64,000 bases of DNA from Chitinophagales bacterium (GCA_020636495.1 JACJXQ010000008.1:186001-250000), one strand, 5' to 3'; positions 17,166 to 27,293 are shown, numbered from the stretch's first letter. Made by a program: numbers and translations. The notes: a model not told the origin generated them from the sequence alone.

Positions 17166-18098
17166 TTAATACATCAACTTCGATATATCCTTCTGTAAAT
17201 CGCGTGTTTGTATTCCACGCAAGTATGTCAAGGTCATATCTAAGCTGTTATGACCCAGCAGTTTCTGAATTTTAACTGCGTTTACATTCTTCTTTGCAAG
17301 TGAAGTTGCAAATGTGTGACGGAATTGGTGTAAATGAAATTTCACCCCTGATTTTTTTGAAAGTGAATCAACCCAATGTTTAAGACCATGGGAAGTTAAA
17401 CCACGATCCCTATTAGCGGAAACAATAAAAAACTGGGTTGTGTATTTACTTTTTTTTCGTATCTCTATAAAGTCATTCAATTGTATCTGTAACGTTGGGT
17501 GTATTGGTATATGACGCATTCTCTTTGATTTAGATGTTTGCCCTCTTATAGAAATAAGCAATTTATCTAAATCAATGTCTCCACATTCAAGAGATAGAAG
17601 CTCCCTTCTACGTATTCCACAAAATAATAGTAAGCTCAACATAACTAAATCTCTGCGTAATAAAAGTACATTATGTGAATACAAAGTAATTGCTGAATAT
17701 ATTTTTCGGATAGCTTCTTTAGATAGTTCTTTGGGAGTAAATTCTGGGTTATTTGGTTGTCTAATTTTTGATAGCGGATTGCTTGTTAAATATCCACGTC
17801 TCTCTAGCCAGTTAAAGAATACACTTAATTTATTCCAATAAGTAAGTATAGTCGTAGTTTTTACACCTTCTTTTGTACAGTGACCTACAATACGTTGACG
17901 AGTTTGAATTCGTTTGAAAAACAATACAAGCATTTCCTCAGTAAGGTCATTAGCTTTGACAACTTCTGGCATGAGTGAAATAAAAAGGGAAAATACTTCG
18001 CTATATCCTTTTATAGTACTCGGACGAAGATTAGATATGTATTTACAATCGGAGATGTACTTTATAAAGAGATCTCTCAATTGTCTATTCTTAGGCAT
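17166..18098 (-). CDS. Tyrosine recombinase (XerC/D-like) 2
   Basis: 310 residues with N-terminal DNA-binding domain and catalytic domain: first Arg in CGIRRRELLSL, H257-x-x-R260 (HQFRHTF), LGHNS and Tyr292 (LTYLRG). All catalytic residues are present. It differs clearly from recombinase 1, so this is not a recent duplication. With recombinase 1 and the tRNA fragment it probably marks an older element nested in the comM island. Confidence 0.9.
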   Translation of the reverse strand: MPKNRQLRDLFIKYISDCKYISNLRPSTIKGYSEVFSLFISLMPEVVKANDLTEEMLVLFFKRIQTRQRIVGHCTKEGVKTTTILTYWNKLSVFFNWLERRGYLTSNPLSKIRQPNNPEFTPKELSKEAIRKIYSAITLYSHNVLLLRRDLVMLSLLLFCGIRRRELLSLECGDIDLDKLLISIRGQTSKSKRMRHIPIHPTLQIQLNDFIEIRKKSKYTTQFFIVSANRDRGLTSHGLKHWVDSLSKKSGVKFHLHQFRHTFATSLAKKNVNAVKIQKLLGHNSLDMTLTYLRGIQTRDLQKDISKLMY

Positions 18099-18237
18099 TA
18101 TATATAGTCTATAAAATATTTGCTACGGTGGTAGGAGGAAGAAATTGCTTAACAAGGCAATGATCAAGACTTTGTGGTTGTGTATTAATAAGGGATGTCC
18201 TAATTTCATCACAATAAATGTATAATAATCATACTCT

Positions 18238-20439
18238 ATGAATACTGTTGCTATTAACTTTGAAAACTGCTACGGGATAGGAAAACTATCTCATGACTTT
18301 GATTTTAATAAAACAAACACTTTTCTAATTTATGCACCTAACGGGACAATGAAAACGTCCCTTGCTAAGACACTACGATATTTCACAAATGAAAAAGTAG
18401 CTACTCCATGCGACCAAATTTATACCGATAGGGTTTCAAAATATGAAATGAAAATCAATGGAGTAGGCTATAAAAAGGGAGAGGAAGATAACATATTAAT
18501 TATTGACCCGGAGGTAACAAATTATGACGCCTCAAACAAAATCAGTTCATTTCTCGCAAGTAAGGAATTAAAAGAACGATTTGATAAAATATATGAAGAA
18601 TTAGACAAGCAGAAAGCTGAATTTATTAAGAAGTTGAAACTAGTATCAAAAAGTAACGACTGTGAATCTGAAATAATCTCAACTTTCAAAACCACAAGCA
18701 ACGAAACTTTTTTTGATGTTCTTGACAGAGTCATGCCTAGCCTAAAATCAGATTTACCCAAATATTCTTTTAGATATAATGACATCTTTGATAGTAAAGG
18801 AAATGTTCAAAAATTTTTAGCAAAACACCAAGATGACCTAAATACCTATGTAGAGCATTATGAATCACTAATTTCAAAATCGTCTTTCTTTAAGAAATCA
18901 GACAATAGCTTTGGCACATATCAAGCAGGACAAATATTAAAATCAACTGAAGATGGTTCTTTCTTTGAAGCTGGACATAGTCTTGACTTAGAGGGGGATA
19001 TCAAAGTTGCTTCAGCCAAAGACTTAAAAAGCTTATTAGAAACAGAAATTGCGAAAATTGTAGATAATCAAGATTTAAAAAAGGTATTCGACAAGGTAGA
19101 TAAGGCTATTGGGTCAAATTCTGAACTTCGTGTATTTCAAAAAGCGATAGAGCAGGATAATCTATTACTTGTTGAGTTAAAGGATTATGAAGAGTTCAAG
19201 AAAAAAGCATGGATTGGTTATCTGTCAGAAATACTAGCCGATGCAAAGGCACTGCATGATTTTTATGTTTCTCAAAAAGAAGATTTGTCAGTCTTACTTG
19301 ATATGGCAAAAGAAGAACAAGAAATTTGGAAAATACTCGTTGAACAATTTAACTCAAGGTTTCATGTTCCATTTAGAGTTGAACTTGCAAACCAGCAAGA
19401 TGTGATATTAAAACAAGACTTGGCTATTCTAAACTTCCAATATTCTGACAGGAAAGAACAACCATCTGTAAAGCAAGAAAAGGAAAACCTGTTTAACAAT
19501 GTCTTAAGTAGAGGAGAAAAACGAGCCTTTTATATTCTACAAATATTATTCGAAATTGAATCAAGAAAACTCGCAGAAAATCCTACTCTTATCATATTTG
19601 ATGACATAGCTGACTCTTTTGATTATAAAAACAAATACGCGATAGTCGAATACATAAGAGATTTACATGAGTTAGAGAATTTTAAGATTATCATATTAAC
19701 ACACAACTTTGACTTCTACCGAACAATAGCGAAAAGACTTAATCTACACAGAGAAAGAGATTTCTGTGCCTTTCTAATGGCTGTTCGAGACGATAACGGA
19801 ATCGTTACCTTAAGCAATGGAGCTTATATTAATGACCTATTTAACCATTTTCTAGACCGTATTGCGGAACAACAAGTATTTGTTAGCCTAATCCCTTTTC
19901 TAAGGAATATAATCGAATACACTGAAGGAGATGATTCTGATGAATATCAAAGATTGACGATGTGCCTCCATCGGAAGACTGGCTCTGATGAAATCTCCAT
20001 AGATGACATACTGCATATCTGGAGAGAACGATTTAAGAAGCACCAAAACAAATTTGATGAATTTGAAGGAGGAGACAAAAAAATCATTCAATTGATATAT
20101 GATACAGCAGATGCCATTATTGCTGACAGAACTATAAATGAAATTGCAATTGAAAATAAAATTGTTTTATCAATAGCAATTAGACTAAAGGCAGAAGATT
20201 TTATGATTGCTCAAATTCCTGGATTAAATATTGATGAGATAAAATCGAATCAAACTCAAGAACTATTTAAACGCTATAAGCTAGTACCAGGAAAGGACGA
20301 TGTAAAAATTAAAATAATTGATAAAGTTGCAATAATGACACCTGAAAATATTCACCTGAACTCTTTTATGTATGAACCATTAATTGACATTTCCGTACAT
20401 CACTTGGTGAATTTGTATTCTGAAGTCTCAAGTTTATAG
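18238..20439 (+). CDS. ABC/AAA_13-type ATPase, putative defence protein
   Basis: 733 residues. The P-loop is YAPNGTMKTSLAKT (about 32-41), in which the usual Gly before Lys is Met. A coiled-coil region follows (about 110-340). The ABC-type signature LSRGEKRAFYIL lies near 423-434, and Walker B LIIFDDIADSFD near 451-461, followed by LTHNFDF. The C-terminal 220 residues form a separate helical domain of unknown function. The architecture resembles PrrC/RloC-type and other antiphage ATPases with an effector tail, but no anticodon-nuclease motif can be assigned. It stands alone with no close partner. Confidence 0.7.
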   Translation: MNTVAINFENCYGIGKLSHDFDFNKTNTFLIYAPNGTMKTSLAKTLRYFTNEKVATPCDQIYTDRVSKYEMKINGVGYKKGEEDNILIIDPEVTNYDASNKISSFLASKELKERFDKIYEELDKQKAEFIKKLKLVSKSNDCESEIISTFKTTSNETFFDVLDRVMPSLKSDLPKYSFRYNDIFDSKGNVQKFLAKHQDDLNTYVEHYESLISKSSFFKKSDNSFGTYQAGQILKSTEDGSFFEAGHSLDLEGDIKVASAKDLKSLLETEIAKIVDNQDLKKVFDKVDKAIGSNSELRVFQKAIEQDNLLLVELKDYEEFKKKAWIGYLSEILADAKALHDFYVSQKEDLSVLLDMAKEEQEIWKILVEQFNSRFHVPFRVELANQQDVILKQDLAILNFQYSDRKEQPSVKQEKENLFNNVLSRGEKRAFYILQILFEIESRKLAENPTLIIFDDIADSFDYKNKYAIVEYIRDLHELENFKIIILTHNFDFYRTIAKRLNLHRERDFCAFLMAVRDDNGIVTLSNGAYINDLFNHFLDRIAEQQVFVSLIPFLRNIIEYTEGDDSDEYQRLTMCLHRKTGSDEISIDDILHIWRERFKKHQNKFDEFEGGDKKIIQLIYDTADAIIADRTINEIAIENKIVLSIAIRLKAEDFMIAQIPGLNIDEIKSNQTQELFKRYKLVPGKDDVKIKIIDKVAIMTPENIHLNSFMYEPLIDISVHHLVNLYSEVSSL

Positions 20440-20531
20440 CTCTACGATACTATATGTAATAGTAACTTCTTTGCTTAACTGGTCTTTTTTTACTCCCTGT
20501 AAAAAAATGCTAGCCAGTCTATGCTTAATGA

Positions 20532-21731
20532 ATGGATTCTGTTACTCCAATCGGCATAACTAATTATCGAAGTACTAATCAAAAGTTTGGCATAAAAGAC
20601 AATGATCGACTACGTCATATTTATTGCATCGGTAAATCAGGTACTGGGAAATCAACACTTTTAAAAAACATGGCATTATCTGATATTCAAAGAGGTAATG
20701 GACTATGTGTTATTGACCCTCACGGGGATGTTGCTCAAGAGCTACTATTCCATATTCCTGAACACAGAAAAAATGACCTCGTTTACTTTAATCCTGCTGA
20801 TACAGAGAATGGCATATCGTTTAACCCCTTAAAGGCAATACATCCTAAATATCATCATTTAGTTGCTAGTGGTTTGATAAGTGCGTTTAAGAAGATATGG
20901 TATGACACATGGGGGCCCAGGATGGAATACATACTACGTTATTCATTACTTACACTTCTTTGTGTACCGGATTCAACTCTACTAGATGTTAAGCCTCTCC
21001 TGACAAATAAAGAGTTAAGAACAGAGGCACTCAAGTATGTAACTGAGAGCCATATTCGTAATTTTTGGATTGATGAGTTTGAAAAACATTCACCTCAATT
21101 TAGAAATGAGGTAATAAGTCCTATACTCAATAAAGTTGGTTCATTTTCAGCTAGTGTGCCAATGAGAACTGTCTTCGGACAAAAGTCTAAAGGCCTGAGA
21201 ATTCAAAAGGTAATGGATGAAAAGAAAATATTGATTTGCAATTTATCAAAGGGGATTCTTGGGGAAGACACATCTACATTGATAGGTTCAATACTTACTT
21301 CATCTATTCAACTGGCTACACTCTATAGAGCAACGCAGCCTGAGGACAACCGTGAACCTTTTTATTTATACATAGATGAATGCCACAATTTCATTAGCCT
21401 TTCATTTGCAGATATTTTAGCTGAATCAAGAAAATACGGACTATCTCTATTTCTAAGTCATCAATATATTGAGCAATTAGATGAGCGTATTCGTATAGCT
21501 ATATTCGGAAATGTGGGGACTCTAATATCATTTCGGGTAGGTGCAATTGATGCCGAGTATCTTTCTAAAGAGTTTTATCCTGTATTTCAGATAGAGGATT
21601 TTATTAATCTGCCAAGATATTGTTTCTATATAAAACTTATGATTGATAGTGCAACATCTATTCCATTTAGTGCACAATCAATTTCATTTTCTAATACCAA
21701 GAATGCCTCGTTTACTATTTCCCCAGCTTAG
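20532..21731 (+). CDS. TraD/HerA-type ATPase (short form)
   Basis: 399 residues. Walker A GKSGTGKSTLL is at about 33-43, DPHGD follows (residue 59 onward), and Walker B YLYIDECHNF is near 277-286, with a RecA-like core of the VirD4/TraD/HerA class. It lacks membrane segments and is close in motif spacing to the ATPase core of the 1003-residue protein at 24,282. The last 17 bases overlap the end of the convergent SIR2 gene. It may pump DNA in transfer or defence; which one is not shown. Confidence 0.82.
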   Translation: MDSVTPIGITNYRSTNQKFGIKDNDRLRHIYCIGKSGTGKSTLLKNMALSDIQRGNGLCVIDPHGDVAQELLFHIPEHRKNDLVYFNPADTENGISFNPLKAIHPKYHHLVASGLISAFKKIWYDTWGPRMEYILRYSLLTLLCVPDSTLLDVKPLLTNKELRTEALKYVTESHIRNFWIDEFEKHSPQFRNEVISPILNKVGSFSASVPMRTVFGQKSKGLRIQKVMDEKKILICNLSKGILGEDTSTLIGSILTSSIQLATLYRATQPEDNREPFYLYIDECHNFISLSFADILAESRKYGLSLFLSHQYIEQLDERIRIAIFGNVGTLISFRVGAIDAEYLSKEFYPVFQIEDFINLPRYCFYIKLMIDSATSIPFSAQSISFSNTKNASFTISPA

Positions 21732-23496
21732 ATAATTTTCTCTTTGTCTTTTGTAGGTCACCGTATTCATTTTTGAGTTCTGGTTTACCTTTTGCTAGTG
21801 AAATACACAGATCAGCATCAATTAGGGCTTTTTTGTATAATCCTGACATTGCATAAGCGGACATTCTGCTTTTTAGTATCAGAAATAACTGGTACTTGTC
21901 TTCAGTCTTCAATGCAATTTTATATGCAATTGTATGCTTCTTTATAGCGTTTCTATAGTCACCATTTTTATAGTAGTAACTTCCCCAATTTGATTCAACT
22001 GCGATGACAATCCTTTGTACTCCAAGCTTGGAAGATATTTTTGACGCTTTTTGTAGATAACTATATGCTAATGGTAGCTTATCAAGCTTTATACAAACTG
22101 ACGCAAGACTATTTAATAAAATTACTTCGCTCTGTTTGTCTGAAATATTTGAAGATAGGTCTTCCGCTTTTTGATAATTTTTTAATGCAAGAGTATCCCT
22201 TTCTGTGTTTAAATATATATTGCCGATAATAATTAGACAGTTTTTTACTTCAAGAGTATTATGGGTTTTTTTAAATATTCTTATTGCCTTTCTCTGGTAG
22301 TCTATAGCCATTTTATAATTCCGCGCCAGCCTATATGTACTCCCTATGTCACTTAGTGCCTTAGCGTAATTATCTCTGCTAATTTTTCTCCAATATTCAA
22401 GCGAATCATTAAAACAATCTATTGCGCTACTGTATTCTCCTATGTGTCGGTACACTTGCGCCATATATGATTTGATTTTAGCTAGTTTTTCAACAATTGA
22501 GTTATCCATAGCAATACTAAGAGCGGAATCATAATATTTTAGTGCAAGCTCGTAATAGCCTACTAATACCATGAGTCTCCCACAAAGTATTAAACCATTT
22601 ATGTTGTCATTACTCAATGCCCATTTAACTAGCCATTTATCAACTATTGACTCCCATTTTTTAGAATGTGATTCAGAGTAAGGAAAAGTCTCATCGAAAA
22701 AACTTGTCCAAGCTTGTTTAATTAGCCAATCTGTTTTGGTGTATATAACCTTACCATTTTTGTGTTTACTAAACGGATCAATTGAGGAAATGGGTTTTTC
22801 AATTGTAGTTGAAATTTCTTTGTCCTGCACATATAAAATTTCCTTCGATGATTTAGATGAGTTTTCTAATTCTGGGACTACATCAAAGAAATCCGAACAG
22901 CTATACCCAAGAATAACTATTTTAGAATGAGTTTTATGAAAAAAAAGTTTGTGAATAGCATTTTGAACTGATTGAATGTTTGTTTTAGAGGTAATTCTTT
23001 TTAACACTACCCCCAAGTTATCCATGTCCTCAATTGAGCCATGAATTTTAAGTAACGCAAGTTTGTTGCTGATTCGAACCTTTTCTAACCGTTCTGTAGA
23101 ATATTCCTTTTTATAAGATACAGACTCACTTTCAAAAGCCTGTTCAAGTAATGTGTCAAAGTTTGTTGTAATTACAAGACTCAGTTGATTATGTTTAGCT
23201 AGTTTGGCGATAAACTTATGTGTATGGTTTGGTCTGCCTAATGTAAAAACTCGTAAAAATTCATCGATTGGAATTATCGATTTTAGAACTTGGATAAATG
23301 ACTCAAAGGGAAATTTTTGATTTAAAAAAAGTACTCGATCTCTTTTATCAAATGGGAGTCTATTGACAATTCTTTCTATCAAATAACTAACAGTCGGAAT
23401 ACCTGAATTAAATGAAATTCCTGCCCCAACCAAAAGAGCATATTTCTCCTTTTTTGAGGTAAAAACAGGTAGTTCCTTATATTTTTTAAAACTCAA
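21715..23496 (-). CDS. SIR2-family protein with TPR array
   Basis: 593 residues. The N-terminal SIR2-like domain has GAGIS (24-28), TTNFD with N112 and KIHGS with H152, the NAD-binding and catalytic positions. From about residue 300 there are at least six tetratricopeptide-like repeats (for example YYDSALSIA, CFNDSLEYW, YQRKAIRIF, NYQKAEDLS, AIKKHTIAYKIA). In known antiphage systems SIR2 domains deplete NAD+ when a sensor domain is triggered; here the TPRs could be the sensor. It overlaps the convergent TraD/HerA-type gene by 17 bases. Confidence 0.85.
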   Translation of the reverse strand: MSFKKYKELPVFTSKKEKYALLVGAGISFNSGIPTVSYLIERIVNRLPFDKRDRVLFLNQKFPFESFIQVLKSIIPIDEFLRVFTLGRPNHTHKFIAKLAKHNQLSLVITTNFDTLLEQAFESESVSYKKEYSTERLEKVRISNKLALLKIHGSIEDMDNLGVVLKRITSKTNIQSVQNAIHKLFFHKTHSKIVILGYSCSDFFDVVPELENSSKSSKEILYVQDKEISTTIEKPISSIDPFSKHKNGKVIYTKTDWLIKQAWTSFFDETFPYSESHSKKWESIVDKWLVKWALSNDNINGLILCGRLMVLVGYYELALKYYDSALSIAMDNSIVEKLAKIKSYMAQVYRHIGEYSSAIDCFNDSLEYWRKISRDNYAKALSDIGSTYRLARNYKMAIDYQRKAIRIFKKTHNTLEVKNCLIIIGNIYLNTERDTLALKNYQKAEDLSSNISDKQSEVILLNSLASVCIKLDKLPLAYSYLQKASKISSKLGVQRIVIAVESNWGSYYYKNGDYRNAIKKHTIAYKIALKTEDKYQLFLILKSRMSAYAMSGLYKKALIDADLCISLAKGKPELKNEYGDLQKTKRKLSKLGK

Positions 23497-23713
23497 ACAG
23501 TAACTTTTATGTAGTAGCTAGTACAAGAAAGTTACAAAAAGAGTGTCTGTCAAAAAATATGAACGTTTGTATTCGTATTAATCCAGCAAAACAAGGAGAA
23601 TCATTCTATTGAGTAAGACAACTTAAAAATAGGGTGTTTTTCACGTTGATTTTGTCATATATACTTCTAACCTTTACATCGCATAATATTTTCTAACATA
23701 TAAAAGCGATGCC

Positions 23714-24277
23714 ATGACCATGTATATCTTACTGGGTATAGCTGTTTACGTTACAGTTCAAGTCCTTTTTAGAAAATCAAAAAAGTTCACGTTTGTTCAA
23801 TCACGCTGGCAACACATATTTGATGGATTGAAGTTTTCTTCTGATGATTTCTATAAATCCGTTCAAGAGTTAGTGAACTCTAAAGAAATGCCGGACGTTA
23901 GCATCTCAAAGATAAAGTTCGACCAAACAACCATTTATGATGTAGATAGAGTGTACCTGCGAATACGAAGAGATGACAGCATGTTCCTTGTTTGTGCTGC
24001 ACCATTTGGTACTGGTTTCTTTATCTCTTGGTGGTATGGACAACCCGTAGATTGGTTTAAAGAAATGTGGCTAGTAATCCCGATACTAGGTTGGGTACTG
24101 CGGAACACTATATACACTCAAACATTCTATAAACTAGATGTTGATGGAATGTTCTCAGAAACAGTCAAGCAATGCGTAAAAGAAGCAATTGAGAATATGA
24201 CATCAGCAAAAGGCACAAGAAATCTTACTGAACAGGAATATAAGGAGACTATGTTAACGCAACTATCCGTTCAATAG
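23714..24277 (+). CDS. Membrane-anchored hypothetical protein
   Basis: 187 residues. There is an N-terminal hydrophobic helix (residues 3-18) and a second hydrophobic stretch near residues 112-128 (WLVIPILGWVL), with a mixed soluble domain between. Family not recognised. The stop is 4 bases from the start of the 1003-residue ATPase, so the two genes form an operon and this protein may be its membrane partner. Confidence 0.65.
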   Translation: MTMYILLGIAVYVTVQVLFRKSKKFTFVQSRWQHIFDGLKFSSDDFYKSVQELVNSKEMPDVSISKIKFDQTTIYDVDRVYLRIRRDDSMFLVCAAPFGTGFFISWWYGQPVDWFKEMWLVIPILGWVLRNTIYTQTFYKLDVDGMFSETVKQCVKEAIENMTSAKGTRNLTEQEYKETMLTQLSVQ

Positions 24278-24281
24278 TGAA

Positions 24282-27200
24282 ATGAGTGCGTCTGCATCAG
24301 ATATCGCAACACATGAGTTCTACACATGGGAGAGGCGTGGGAGAGGATGGGATATATATGATGCTGCTATAGAGTTAGAGCCGACTTTTATTCCATTTAC
24401 TCACCACTATTACCCAACACAGACAAATTACATAGATGATGGCAGAAAGCCTAAGTTATTAGGTCGGCTATTTAACTGGCTTGTCTCTAGTGATAAACCA
24501 AAGGAAACAGAGGTAGAAGATAAGTTTGTATCTCCGTTTATCTTCCAATGTGATGAGCCAGTAACTACATATTCTGTATCAGTACCCAAAGGCTTAAAGA
24601 TTGATTTATCAGAATGTGAGCAACTCCTTGTTTCTCTATCCTACTCCACCTATCCAGTCAGTTTTGAAATCATAGGTAGTATGGATAGTATTACTATCCA
24701 ATTCGTATGTAGAGAAACGGATGCTATTCATGTATATACCCAAATACAAGCATACTTTCCTGAAGTAATAGTCCTACACAGAGAGGATGGCATGGACAGG
24801 GTAGTTGATGTTAAAGGTTTCTTTTCTGCCGTAGATTTTGGATTGGAGCAGGAATTTATGCGGCCTCTCGTAACAACCGATAATCTTAAAGTAGATCAGT
24901 TTGTAGGACTCTTTGCCATATTTGAACAGTTGCAAACTGATGAACATATAGTTATACAGGTTCTTTTTCAAGGTGCGGTTAATCCCTGGCAGAGAAGTAT
25001 TATGAATGCAGTAACTGACAATGATGGTTCTGCATTTTTTATGGATGCACCTGAAATGCTAAAGCTAGCTGAAGAAAAAACAAAACACCCATTGTTCGCT
25101 GTAGCTATGAGAGTGTTGACAGTAAGTACAACTGGTCAAAGGTCATTACAGTTATCTGATATTGGTAAAAAATCGCTCGCTCGAATATATAATTCTCCGT
25201 ACAACTCTCTTATTCCACTTACTAATCCCGACTATACACTTGATGAACGTGCTCAAGATATTTTTTACAGGCAATCTCGCAGACAGGGAATGTTGCTCAA
25301 TGCAAGAGAATTACTGACTCTCGTACATCTTCCAACTCCATCAGTTGTTTCTAAGAAACTACATACAGGACATAGAAAGACAAAAGCAGCACCGAGCATT
25401 ACGGATGGACATACACTTTCTCTTGGTGTAAATGAACATGCCGGAACATCTAAAGTGGTAACTATAAATGACAAACTAAGGCTACAACATACTCACATAA
25501 TAGGGGCAACAGGTACAGGTAAATCTACTTTGCTTGAATCCATGATTGTGCAGGATATTAAGAACGGGAACGGTATTGCTGTACTTGACCCACACGGAGA
25601 TTTAGTTGATAGCATTATTGCTCACATTCCTGAGAATAGGATTAATGATTGCATAGTAGTTGATCCATCAGATACCAGCTATGCAGTAGGTTTTAATATT
25701 CTCTCTGCTAATTCTGACATTGAGAAAGAAATCCTATCATCTGACCTGGTGGCAACTTTCAAGAGGCTATCCACTAGTTGGGGTGACCAAATGAATAGTG
25801 TTCTCGGAAATGCAATACTGGCATTCCTTGAAAACTCTAAAGGCGGGACACTTGCAGACTTGCGTAGGTTTCTTATCGAAAAGCCATTTAGGAATCAATT
25901 CCTGAAAACAGTCACTGACCCCAATATTATCTACTACTGGCAGAAAGAATATCCATTACTCAAATCAAGTTCGATAGGTTCAATCCTGACAAGGCTAGAT
26001 ACATTCTTACGACCTAAACCAATTAGGTATATGGTCGCACAGAAAAGCACTCTGGATTTTGAGAGCATACTTGATACCAACAAAATACTATTAGTAAAAC
26101 TATCGCAAGGCTTAATAGGCAATGAAAACAGCTACTTATTAGGCTCATTCTTTGTCACAAAGCTCTATCAAGCTGCAATGGCACGACAGGTAAAGGATAA
26201 AGAATCTAGAAACAACTTTTACGCATACATTGATGAGTTTCAAAACTTCATAACGCCATCAATGTCTCAAATTCTCTCAGGAGCAAGAAAATACCACCTA
26301 GGATTAATACTTGCACATCAGGACATGCAACAACTTGTAAAACATGATGCAGAGTTGGCAAGCTCAATTACAGCAAATGCAGGTACACGGATATGTTTCA
26401 GGTTAGGAGATACAGATGCTAAACGCTTTGCCACTGGTATGTCCTACTTTGAAGCAAATGATTTAGAGAATCTCAATACAGGAGAAGCAATTGTAAGAGT
26501 TGAAAGACCAGATTATGACTTTAATATTACTACGTCTTTATTAGAACGTCCATCACAAACACAGGCAAAAGAAACTACAACCTCAGTCATAGATTATTCA
26601 AAAGGGAGATACGGAACTGAAAGAGAAGAGATAGAGAAGTTTTTGTCAGAAAGCATATCAGATATTCATATTGAGCATGAGCAGATAGTAAAACCAATAC
26701 AACAAGAACCACAAAAGAGAGAAGAACCGCAGATAGTAGAGGTGACAGAAGATAAGATAGCTACTACTAAGCAAAAGTTAGTTGAACACAAGGAAGAAAC
26801 AAAACATAGACAGATACAGAACTATATCAAAAAAGCAGTAGAAGCCAGAGGGTATATTGCCCGTTTAGAAGACCCAATAAAAGACAGCCAGGAGAGAGTT
26901 GATATACACATAGAGAAAGGCAAGAAACGTATCGCCTGTGAAATATGCAGCACTACAAATGCTATTTGGGAGATACATAATATAGAGAAGTGTTTGCAGA
27001 TTGGGTATGACCTAGTGATTAGTTGTAGTTCAAGCAGAAAGTCTCTTGAAAGTATTGCAGCGCAAATACAGAAATCGTTTAAGAAGAAAGACCAAGGCAA
27101 GATACTAGTTTGTACTCCTGATGAATTCATAGCTCATTTAGACTTGGAGTTAGCAAAAGAAGCAACCACAGAAACAAGAATTAAAGGGTATCGAGTGAAA

Positions 27201-27293
27201 GTAGAATACAATGCAGTATCAGAGGATGAAATGCAGAAGAAGAAAGCTCTTGTCGGAAAAGCACTCTTAGGAAAATCAAAGAATAAGAAGTGA
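24282..27293 (+). CDS. TraD/HerA-type DNA-transfer ATPase with C-terminal nuclease-like domain
   Basis: 1003 residues. An N-terminal region of about 350 residues of unknown fold is followed by a VirD4/TraG-like motor: Walker A GATGTGKSTLL near 408-417, DPHGD, and Walker B YAYIDEFQNF near 646-655. A charged linker (about 780-845) leads to a C-terminal domain around 846-960 with VDIHIEKGKKRIACEI and NIEKCLQIGYDLVI. This resembles PD-(D/E)xK folds in which the final Lys is replaced (E-I-C). Typical conjugation coupling proteins lack this tail. It follows the membrane protein by 4 bases. Confidence 0.8.
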   Translation: MSASASDIATHEFYTWERRGRGWDIYDAAIELEPTFIPFTHHYYPTQTNYIDDGRKPKLLGRLFNWLVSSDKPKETEVEDKFVSPFIFQCDEPVTTYSVSVPKGLKIDLSECEQLLVSLSYSTYPVSFEIIGSMDSITIQFVCRETDAIHVYTQIQAYFPEVIVLHREDGMDRVVDVKGFFSAVDFGLEQEFMRPLVTTDNLKVDQFVGLFAIFEQLQTDEHIVIQVLFQGAVNPWQRSIMNAVTDNDGSAFFMDAPEMLKLAEEKTKHPLFAVAMRVLTVSTTGQRSLQLSDIGKKSLARIYNSPYNSLIPLTNPDYTLDERAQDIFYRQSRRQGMLLNARELLTLVHLPTPSVVSKKLHTGHRKTKAAPSITDGHTLSLGVNEHAGTSKVVTINDKLRLQHTHIIGATGTGKSTLLESMIVQDIKNGNGIAVLDPHGDLVDSIIAHIPENRINDCIVVDPSDTSYAVGFNILSANSDIEKEILSSDLVATFKRLSTSWGDQMNSVLGNAILAFLENSKGGTLADLRRFLIEKPFRNQFLKTVTDPNIIYYWQKEYPLLKSSSIGSILTRLDTFLRPKPIRYMVAQKSTLDFESILDTNKILLVKLSQGLIGNENSYLLGSFFVTKLYQAAMARQVKDKESRNNFYAYIDEFQNFITPSMSQILSGARKYHLGLILAHQDMQQLVKHDAELASSITANAGTRICFRLGDTDAKRFATGMSYFEANDLENLNTGEAIVRVERPDYDFNITTSLLERPSQTQAKETTTSVIDYSKGRYGTEREEIEKFLSESISDIHIEHEQIVKPIQQEPQKREEPQIVEVTEDKIATTKQKLVEHKEETKHRQIQNYIKKAVEARGYIARLEDPIKDSQERVDIHIEKGKKRIACEICSTTNAIWEIHNIEKCLQIGYDLVISCSSSRKSLESIAAQIQKSFKKKDQGKILVCTPDEFIAHLDLELAKEATTETRIKGYRVKVEYNAVSEDEMQKKKALVGKALLGKSKNKK

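Noticed and set aside
20532..23496. SIR2-HerA two-gene defence system
   Set aside because: The TraD/HerA-type gene and the SIR2 gene are convergent, not an operon, and the ATPase is shorter and closer to the DNA-transfer type than the HerA of described SIR2-HerA systems.
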